The notes beneath the pieces are model-generated. The model saw nothing but the letters and a program-made list of their open reading frames with translations, had not been told where the DNA came from and made no database searches. This document shows, piece by piece, positions 1 to 6,400 of a stretch of DNA of 7,196 nucleotides; within the stretch, counting starts at the first letter, position 1; every line of letters begins with the position of its first letter. A program made the translations under genes and the position numbers. Source of the stretch: Verrucomicrobiota bacterium (GTDB lineage Bacteria; Verrucomicrobiota; Verrucomicrobiia; Opitutales; UBA953); NCBI GenBank assembly GCA_005798925.1, contig SYID01000183.1, forward strand, positions 1 to 7,196, given 5' to 3'.

Positions 1-1
1 C

Positions 2-919
2 CTCATCGTCGGCGCCATCGCCGAACGCATGAAGTTCTCCGCGGTCATGCTCTTCATGCTCGGCTGGATGTTCCTGGTCTACTTCCCGATGGCCCACCAC
101 ATCTGGGGCATCACCGGCGAGATGAACGGCGTCTGGAACGCCAAGGCCTCCATCAAGGCGATCGACTTCGCCGGCGGAACGGTCGTCCACATGACCTCGG
201 GCTGGTCCGCGCTCCTGCTCTGCATCATCCTCGGACCGCGCATCGGCTTCGGCAAGAAGGCCATGACCCCTCACAGCATGGTGCTCTGCGCCATCGGTAC
301 CGGCATGCTCTGGGTGGGTTGGTACGGTTTCAACGCCGGCTCAGCGCTCGCCGCCGACGGTGTCGCCGCCCAGGCGTTCATGACCACCACGCTCGCCGCC
401 GCCGTCGCCGCCTTCACGTGGGGCGCCCTCGAATGGATCCTCCGCAAGCACGCCAGCATCCTCGGTCTCTGCTCGGGCGCCGTCGCCGGCCTCGTCGTGG
501 TGACCCCGGCCGCGGGCTTCGTGACCGCCAGCTCGGCCGTCCTGATCGGCGTGCTCGCCGGCGTGGTGCCCTTCTTCGCGGTGGTCTACCTGAAGTCCAA
601 GCTCGGCTACGACGACGCCCTCGACACCTTCGGAGTGCACGCCGTGGGCGGCACCTTGGGTGCCATCATGACGGGCGTCTGCGCGACCGCCGACGTCAAC
701 GGCAACCTGAACACCAACCTGAAGGACATCGTAGGCAAGACCCTGCTCACCGAGCAGTTCAAGGCGATCGGCATCACCCTGCTGCTCTCCCTGGTCGCCA
801 CCGCGATCCTCGCCTACCTCGTGAAGGCCGTCATCGGCCTGCGCCCGACCGAAGAGGAGGAAGCCCGCGGCCTCGACATCTCGGATCACGGCGAAGAAGG
901 TTACAACCACAACGCCTGA
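2..919 (+). CDS. amt: Ammonium channel/transporter Amt, 5' end cut off by the window
   Basis: Amt/MEP/Rh-family inner-membrane channel that takes up ammonium. The open frame runs in from the window edge: codons from base 2 read LIVGAIAERMKFSAV, matching the conserved AERM/AERI stretch of Amt proteins, so the ATG at 29 is an internal methionine. About 305 residues are present; roughly the first 110-170 are missing. The family signature DFAGGTVVH is encoded around 164-190. Both pore histidines are present: the first in GGTVVH (codon 188-190) and the second in DTFGVHAVGG (about 638-640). The gate phenylalanine lies in WYGFNAGSA. The rest is a series of hydrophobic helices. The C-terminal tail GLDISDHGEEGYN closely resembles the GLDVNSHGENAYN end of E. 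coli AmtB, the cytoplasmic tail contacted by the PII protein GlnK, so PII control is likely by analogy. No glnK gene follows; it could lie upstream of the window. A strong terminator follows directly, so this gene ends its transcript. The identification is very secure. Confidence 0.97.
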   Translation, partial: LIVGAIAERMKFSAVMLFMLGWMFLVYFPMAHHIWGITGEMNGVWNAKASIKAIDFAGGTVVHMTSGWSALLLCIILGPRIGFGKKAMTPHSMVLCAIGTGMLWVGWYGFNAGSALAADGVAAQAFMTTTLAAAVAAFTWGALEWILRKHASILGLCSGAVAGLVVVTPAAGFVTASSAVLIGVLAGVVPFFAVVYLKSKLGYDDALDTFGVHAVGGTLGAIMTGVCATADVNGNLNTNLKDIVGKTLLTEQFKAIGITLLLSLVATAILAYLVKAVIGLRPTEEEEARGLDISDHGEEGYNHNA

Positions 920-944
920 GGCCCTCTCCCAGGGAAGCCGGCCC

Positions 945-979
945 GCAGGCCGTCCGATACCGGACGGCCTGCTTCTTTT
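945..979 (+). terminator. Intrinsic terminator of amt
   Basis: A perfect 12-bp stem (GCAGGCCGTCCG at 945-956 pairing with 961-972) closes a four-base ATAC loop and is followed by TTCTTTT at 973-979. It starts 25 bases after the amt stop codon. This is a textbook rho-independent terminator separating amt from the regulator gene. Confidence 0.88.
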
Positions 980-980
980 G

Positions 981-1060
981 GGGAGTTTGCTGACAGTTAG
1001 CGCAATAAAGGCGTTGCCTTTGGTGAAATGCTGACACCAGAATGTATGTATAAATACGCC
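981..1060 (+). promoter_or_regulatory. Candidate promoter/operator region of the MerR-like gene
   Basis: This spacer between the amt terminator and the regulator is poorer in GC than the genes (26 of 60 bases in 1001-1060 by hand count). It holds two direct copies of TGCTGACA, at 988-995 and 1029-1036, 41 bases apart (about four helical turns). A good -10-like TATAAA lies at 1049-1054, but no -35 hexamer sits at normal distance from it. If that -10 is used, transcription would begin near 1061, exactly at an in-frame ATG, giving a leaderless message. If translation instead starts at ATG 1028, part of this region is coding. Assignment is by eye only. Confidence 0.4.
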
Positions 1061-1891
1061 ATGCTCAAACTATCCGCCCGGCTGAACGACGAGACCTTCC
1101 AAGGGACGGCCGAAGACCTGGCCGCGTTCGTCTCCGAAAAACTGGCCGGCCTCGGCTACGGGGACCGGCATCGCTCGACCGAGCGACTGGTCCGCTTCTA
1201 CGCATACGAAGGACTGCTGTCGCGGCCCGAACAGGCTCCCGACGACAAGCGCCAGCGGCTCTTCGGCCCGCGGCAGGTCCGGCAGCTATTGCTGGCCCGC
1301 CTGCTGGCCGAACGCGGCTGGGATCTCGACCGGATCCGCACCCTGCTCAACGACAACCGCGAACTCCCGCAGCTGAACAAGCTGATCGACGAATTAGCCA
1401 CGCCCACCGAGGCGGAAAAGCTCTTCTTCCGCACGCGCGGCAGCGAGTCGGACAGCCTGGCCGAGCCGGAGGCCATCGGCGATTTCATGCCCTCGCCGGA
1501 CTCCTCGGTCATGCCTTCCCGCCGGGTCGTGCCCCGGTCGGGCATGCCGTCGCCTAAGTTCAGTCGCAAGACCAGCTACTCGACCGTCCAGCAGTTCCGG
1601 CAGATCGCCGACTCCGACGACAGCCCGGCGGAGGCCCTGCGCGTGATGATAAAAAAGGAGATGGCCCGCGAAGACCTGACCCCCGCCGCCCGGAACCTTT
1701 TCGAACAACTGCTAGCCTTCAACCCGACCTCGCGGGGCGATGAGCCCAAGACCGAAAGATGGACGAAACTACGCCTCACCCACTGGTGTGAAGCCCATTT
1801 CAATATCGATAGCCGCGTGAACCCGACCAAAGAAGAACTGTTAGAAATCGCCGAAAACTTCAAGAGATCGTTGATGAACAAGTATTTATGA
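1028..1891 (+). CDS. MerR-like transcriptional regulator with an unrecognised C-terminal half
   Basis: Probable DNA-binding regulator of up to 287 residues. Residues about 29-109 resemble a MerR winged-helix domain: STERLVRFYAYEGLLSRPE parallels the MerR 'xRxLRYYExxGLLxP' recognition segment, RQRLFGPRQVRQL parallels the wing 'xYRxYxxxDLxRL', and LLARLLAERGWDLDRIRTLL parallels the following 'lGfsLdeIrxLL' helix. An acidic then Pro/Ser/Met-rich linker (about 138-185, with MPS three times) leads to a helical, charged C-terminal half (186-287) that I do not recognise. It shows no B12-binding pattern, metal-binding cysteine cluster or membrane segment. Three in-frame ATGs compete: 1028, 1046 and 1061. 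The family-like sequence begins after 1061 and no clear Shine-Dalgarno marks any of them; 1028 is the longest option. The last 150 bases use more A/T-ending codons than neighbouring genes. No terminator separates it from the VWA gene 100 bases downstream, so the two may be co-transcribed. The MerR-like call is good; target and effector are unknown. Confidence 0.78.
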   Translation: MLTPECMYKYAMLKLSARLNDETFQGTAEDLAAFVSEKLAGLGYGDRHRSTERLVRFYAYEGLLSRPEQAPDDKRQRLFGPRQVRQLLLARLLAERGWDLDRIRTLLNDNRELPQLNKLIDELATPTEAEKLFFRTRGSESDSLAEPEAIGDFMPSPDSSVMPSRRVVPRSGMPSPKFSRKTSYSTVQQFRQIADSDDSPAEALRVMIKKEMAREDLTPAARNLFEQLLAFNPTSRGDEPKTERWTKLRLTHWCEAHFNIDSRVNPTKEELLEIAENFKRSLMNKYL

Positions 1892-1990
1892 TTATGACAG
1901 TAACTTTTAGGTAGTAATGACAAAATAGTATCTGTGTCGGTGTTGACATTTTAAGAATTCCGGTTCACAGTGGGGGCGATGATTCCTCCC
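1892..1990 (+). promoter_or_regulatory. AT-rich spacer with three TGACA motifs, candidate VWA-gene promoter/operator
   Basis: The spacer is strikingly AT-rich for this window (21 G/C of 69 bases in 1892-1960 by hand count). It contains TGACA at 1895-1899, 1918-1922 and 1944-1948. The last is part of a perfect TTGACA -35 hexamer (1943-1948), but the matching -10 position 17 bases on (1966-1971, CACAGT) is weak. No hairpin with a T-run is visible, so readthrough from the upstream regulator gene is possible. A GGGGG run at 1972-1976 is the only ribosome-binding-like signal and is poorly spaced for any of the candidate starts. Confidence 0.45.
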
Positions 1991-3346
1991 ATGAACCAAC
2001 CCAAGATCGAAATCCTGCCCCTGAAGAAGGGCTTCCTCCGCGCCGCCGCCGCCGCGACGCACGTCCTCGTCCGCATCGTCGCTCCGGCCAAACCCACCGA
2101 AGTCGTCGAGACCCCTCGCCCGCCCCTCGACCTCGCCCTGGTGATCGACCGTTCCGGCTCGATGGGCGGCCGCCCGATCGAGGCCGCCGTCGAAAGCGCG
2201 GCGCGCATCGTCCGCGGCCTCCGCGAGGATGACCGCGTCACCGTCATCGCCTTCGACGACCACATCGAAGTCGTGCAGACCCTGGCCGCCGTGGCCGACC
2301 GCGAAGCGCTGGCGGCCCGTATCAAGTCCATCGACGCCCGCGGCTCCACCAACCTGTTCGGCGGCTGGGAAGAGGGCGTGAAACAACTCGCGCCTTTCAC
2401 CCGCAAGGAGCGCATCGCCCGCGTCATCCTGCTCAGCGACGGCCAGGCCAACCAAGGACTCCTCAACGAGTCCGAGATCTTCGCGCAGGTCGCCAAGGCC
2501 GCCGGCGCCGGCGTCACCACCTCCACCGTCGGCCTCGGCCACGGCTTCAACGAGTCGCTCATGACCGGCATGGCCGACGCGGGCGAAGGCGTCGCCAACT
2601 TCGGCCAGACGGCCGACGACCTCGACGAAGCGTTCGAGGAGCAGTTCGCGATCATCTCCAACAGCTTCCTGCGTCAGGTCAAGGTGAGCGTCCAAGGCGG
2701 CAGCGACGTGCAGGCCCGCCTGGTCGGCGAACTCCTCGAGGAAGGCGCCGCCCGCAGCCGCAAGCTCGGCACCCTGCCCTGGGACGCCTCCCTCGTGGCG
2801 GTGGTCGAACTGAAGATCGGCGCCGGCGCCAAGGCCGACGCCCTCGCCGCCGTCAACTTCGAGGCCATCACGAAGGACGGCGAAGTCGTCCGGTTCGGCC
2901 CCGAACTCATCGGGCTGCCCGAGACCGACCTCAGGGCCTTCTCCGTCCTGCCGCCCGACACCTCGGTCGCGGCCGCCGTGTCCGAAGCCCTGATCTCGGA
3001 GAAGATCGAAGCCATCGAGGCGCTCGCCCGCGCCGGCAAGATCGCCGAGGCGAAGCAGGAATTCGAGGAGCTGCTCAAGCGTTCTGACCTGACGGACTGG
3101 GCGAAGCAGAAGGTGGAATACCTCCGGAACCTGCTCGCCGAGGACGCCGTCATGGCGATGAAGGAGATGCGCTACGGCCGTTCCCGCATGCTCCGGCAGA
3201 CGAAGGCCGCGATGCTGCGCGACTTCGACGTCCAATTCTGCGCCGACGCCGAGGACGCGAAGCCGATCTACCTTCAGAAGAAGGTGGTGGCCGGCGCCGC
3301 CCGCAAGCCGAAGGCTCCCAAGGGCGGCCAGCCGCCGCAGGCCTGA
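1991..3346 (+). CDS. VWA-domain (MIDAS) protein, cytoplasmic
   Basis: Von Willebrand factor A domain protein of 451 residues (numbering from ATG 1991), of the type often labelled 'Ca-activated chloride channel homolog' in databases; that label is not a demonstrated function. The order is: a short N-terminal beta region (1-45), the VWA domain (about 45-220), a beta-rich middle (about 220-330) and a helical C-terminal region (about 330-425) with AGKIAEAKQEFEELL-type repeats, then a basic Lys/Pro/Gly tail. The metal site is complete: DRSGS (D53, S55, S57), T120 in GSTNLFGG and D150 in LLSDGQ, so divalent metal-dependent partner binding is expected. I see no signal peptide, transmembrane segment or lipobox, hence a cytoplasmic location is inferred. 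Earlier in-frame starts exist at GTG 1970 and ATG 1979; 1991 is preferred because MNQPKIEILPLKKGFL gives a natural start to the first strand, but no Shine-Dalgarno decides it. It follows the MerR-like gene and ends in a strong terminator. Its role and partners are unknown; VWA proteins often act as scaffolds. Confidence 0.92.
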   Translation: MNQPKIEILPLKKGFLRAAAAATHVLVRIVAPAKPTEVVETPRPPLDLALVIDRSGSMGGRPIEAAVESAARIVRGLREDDRVTVIAFDDHIEVVQTLAAVADREALAARIKSIDARGSTNLFGGWEEGVKQLAPFTRKERIARVILLSDGQANQGLLNESEIFAQVAKAAGAGVTTSTVGLGHGFNESLMTGMADAGEGVANFGQTADDLDEAFEEQFAIISNSFLRQVKVSVQGGSDVQARLVGELLEEGAARSRKLGTLPWDASLVAVVELKIGAGAKADALAAVNFEAITKDGEVVRFGPELIGLPETDLRAFSVLPPDTSVAAAVSEALISEKIEAIEALARAGKIAEAKQEFEELLKRSDLTDWAKQKVEYLRNLLAEDAVMAMKEMRYGRSRMLRQTKAAMLRDFDVQFCADAEDAKPIYLQKKVVAGAARKPKAPKGGQPPQA

Positions 3347-3368
3347 CCCGCCCGAACTTCGGGATTTC

Positions 3369-3399
3369 GCCCGGTGGAAGCGATTCCACCGGGCTTTTT
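3369..3399 (+). terminator. Intrinsic terminator of the VWA gene
   Basis: A perfect 11-bp stem (GCCCGGTGGAA at 3369-3379 with 3384-3394) closes a GCGA tetraloop of the stable GNRA type and runs straight into TTTTT at 3395-3399. It begins 22 bases after the stop codon and ends the regulator/VWA unit. A smaller hairpin (CCCGA/TCGGG, 3351-3363) precedes it. Confidence 0.92.
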
Positions 3400-3400
3400 G

Positions 3401-3428
3401 TTGCCCGGGCAAATCCATCGGGCAAGAT
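3401..3428 (+). promoter_or_regulatory. Palindrome and candidate promoter ahead of the AsmA-like gene
   Basis: TTGCCCGGGCAA at 3401-3412 is a perfect 12-bp palindrome, and a third half-site CGGGCAA follows at 3419-3425. TTGCCC (3401-3406) could serve as a -35 with CAAGAT (3423-3428) as a weak -10 after a 16-base spacer, which would place transcription start shortly before the ATG at 3444. The position between a terminator and the next gene favours a promoter with an operator, but short GC-rich palindromes arise easily in such sequence. Confidence 0.35.
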
Positions 3429-3443
3429 GAGCCCCCGTCCCTC

Positions 3444-6400
3444 ATGTCCCGCGTTCTCCGCTTTACCCTCTGGAGCGTCGGCATCCTCGCCGTCGCCCTC
3501 GGGGCCACTCTCTTCTGGGTCGAATCCCAGCTGCGTCCCGAACCGCTCGGCGCCCGCGTCAAAGCGCTCCTCGCCGAAGCCGGCATCAAGGGCGGCATCA
3601 CCCGCGTCGAAGCCTCGCTCGACGGGAGGTTCTCCGCCGAAGGCGTCGACCTCACCCTGGCCGACGGCACGAAGATCGCCGTCGCCTCCGTCAAAGGCGA
3701 AGCCGGGCTCTTCGCGCTCGCCCGTGGCACCTACGCGCTGAGCAGCCTCGAGATCAAGACGCTCGAGGTCGACCTCACGGGCCGCCGGTCCGTCGCGCCC
3801 GCGACCGAGAACAAGTCCGCCGAGGCGACGAAGACGACCCTCCCGCCGTTCGTGCTCGGCCCTTACGCGGTCACGGGGCGCGTGCGTCTCGCCGACGGCA
3901 CGCTGGTCCGCTTCAGCGTGCGCGGCGACGTGTTTGATTCGAACGGCCAGGCGGATTTCCGCGCCGGCCTCGCCTGGCCTGGCGTGACCGTCGGCAAGCA
4001 CCTGACCGACCCCCGCGGCGAGATCGCGCTCAAGGGCGCGTTCCGGCGGCCGCTCGGCGCCGAGGGCACGGGCGTCGACGCGCTCATGGCGGATCTCGCG
4101 ACTTTGCGCCTCGAGCTCACGGCGAAGGACGCCGGTCCGGCGGCCGCCGGCTCGGTCACGCTCGTGCTTGAAGCCGACGCGAACCCCGGCAAACCCGGCA
4201 CGCGCCTTTCGGGCAGGCTGAGCGACACGGCCGGCCGCGCCGCCGTGACGCTCAAGGGCGAGCATCTCGCCGGGCGCACCTCCCTGGAAGCGGAACTCGA
4301 CCTCGATCCGACACGCTTCGGGATCCTGGCCAGCCAGCTGCCCGCGGTCCGCGTGACCGGCGGCGCCAAAGGCGAACTGGAGGGCGTCCGCTGGCAGGCC
4401 GATGCCGACTTGAAGGCGGTCTGGCCTGACCTCGGCGGTCTCTCGCCCGCCCTGCCCAAAGGAGGACGTTCGGAATGGCGCCTGGCCGCCAACGCGCAGA
4501 GCGCCGCCGGCGGCTTCGCCGTCAATCGCCTCTCGGTCAAAGGACATGGCGTGAGCATCGCGATCCCGCAGACGCTGACCTGGAAAGGCGGCCTCCTGCC
4601 GGAGAACGCCGATGAAGCCACGGTGAGCCTCGTGGCCGAGGACGCGGACCTGACCGCGCTCAATCCCTTCCTCGCGCCGGCCGGGCTGATCGCCACCGCG
4701 GGCCGCTGGACCGGCGAAGCCTCCGTGTCCTTCAAAGGCGGCCAGCCGGACGTGCGAAGCGTGCGCACGCACAGCCTGCGCGGCGTGACCTTGTTCCGGG
4801 GCGGCCAGCCGCTGATGCGCGAGGTCGACGCCGAACTGCCGGTGGCGTCGGCGGACGGCGCGGTCTCGCTCGCGCCCTTCAGCCTGAGCTGCGCGGCGGG
4901 CGACATCGCCAAAGGCTCCCTGATGCTGCGCCCCGGGACCGGCGGCGCCTGGTCCGTCGTCGCCGACGTGGACCTGGGCATCGTCGAGCTCGCCTCGCAA
5001 CCCAACTGGGAAGACCTGCCCGTCGCCAAGCTCCAAGGGATCCGCGTGCGCGCCAACGCGGTCCTTGACCGCGCCGCCGGGCGGGCGCCGGTCGTGACCG
5101 CGGCCTCGGCCCGCATCTTCCGCGAGGGCGCGGACCTCCTCGCGCTCAAGCTTCGCCAGCCGCTGCCGCTCGACGGCACGCGGCCCGCCGGCGTGATCGT
5201 CGAGGCCTCCGCTCGCGACCTGCCGCTCGAGTCGCTCGCCGCGCTCGTGCCCGGGCTGAAGCTCGCCGGCGACCTCAGGCGCGCCGACGTCGTCGCGGGC
5301 TTCAATCGGGAAGGACTCTTCGTCCGCACCGAAGGGACCCCGCTCGCCTTCGCGGGCACCAGCGTCGGCTGGGCCGGCAAACCCTACGCGAAGGACTGCG
5401 ACCTCACCGCGGGGCTCGACCTGCTCATCGGCGAGAAGACGACGGTGCTCGGCTTCGAAAAGGCCGAACTGAAGAGCCGCGGCCGCCTGCTGGCCGGCGG
5501 CGACATCCGCCTCGGGCTCGGCGAAGCCGCGACGACGCTCAGGCTCTCGGGCGACCTCGGCGCCCTCGCCGAACAGCCTTTCGCGGGCCCGTTGAACATG
5601 GTGACGGGCGGCCGATACCAGGCGAGCGCCGAACGCGCCCGGAACGGCGAGATCAAGGTCGAGCTGCAGGTCGGCGACGTGGGCCTGCGCCGGAGCGAAG
5701 GCCGGATCGCCCAGGCCGCCGTGAGCGGACGCTACGCCCCGACGGCTGACGGTCTCGAGGCCGAAGGCACGCTCCGCGTGCAGGCCTCGGCGGTCAGTTC
5801 CGGACGCTTCACCCTCGTGCGGAAATCAGCCGGCGACAAGACCGACTGGCAGGCCGTCGTCGACGTCGACGGCGCTGACGTCGACGACGTGCTCACGTTG
5901 CTCCCGAAGGCGGACGCGACCGAGACGCCCGAGGCCGTCCCGACGCCGGCGCCGGACCGCGCCCCTTTCTGGGCCGGCCACGCGGGCTCGCTGCGGCTGA
6001 CCATCGGCACGGCCAAGGCTTATGGCATCCGCGCCCGGCAGGTCAGCCTTCGCGCCGAAGCCGACGAGCGCTCCGTGCGCCTGACGCAGCTCGGCGGCCA
6101 GCTGGCCGAGGGCGAGCTGAACGGGCGCGGCGAGCTGAGCTTCGTGCCGGGCCTGAACCAAGGTCCCTATTCCCTTTCCGCCACGGTGGGGCTGAAGCAG
6201 TTCGACTTCGGGGCCGTCGCGCCGGCCGTGCCGGCGATGAAGGATTTCGCGGAGGGCAAGGCCGACGTCACGGCGACCCTGACGAGCATCGCGGGCACGC
6301 CCGGCGAACTGCCCGGGCGCCTGCAGGTCGAGACGACGCTGGAATCCAAAGGCGGCCGCCTGCGCGCCTTCGGCGACAAGAACAGCGCCCTCGCGCTGTC

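Noticed and set aside
319..993. A + strand open frame overlapping amt in another frame
   Set aside because: Its translation is an Arg/His/Pro-rich run typical of frame-shifted GC-rich coding sequence, and the amt frame is unambiguous.
1886..1897. Tandem TTATGA TTATGA spanning the regulator stop codon
   Set aside because: Only two six-base units in AT-rich sequence; no sign of function or of an attachment site.
1892..1960. Search for a terminator after the regulator gene
   Set aside because: No GC-rich hairpin with a following T-run is visible; the TTTT at 1905-1908 lacks a stem.
3427..3741. A + strand open frame starting at ATG 3427, just ahead of the AsmA-like gene
   Set aside because: It is Ser/Pro-rich low-complexity sequence out of frame with the AsmA-like gene, whose membrane helix and beta pattern begin at 3444.
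1907..5380. Very long open frames on the - strand (for example 1907-3730, 3150-5036 and 3863-5380)
   Set aside because: They lie antisense to well-supported genes. Their translations are low-complexity Arg/Gly/Ala/Ser sequence with no recognisable domain, as expected for the complement of GC-rich genes with G/C third positions.
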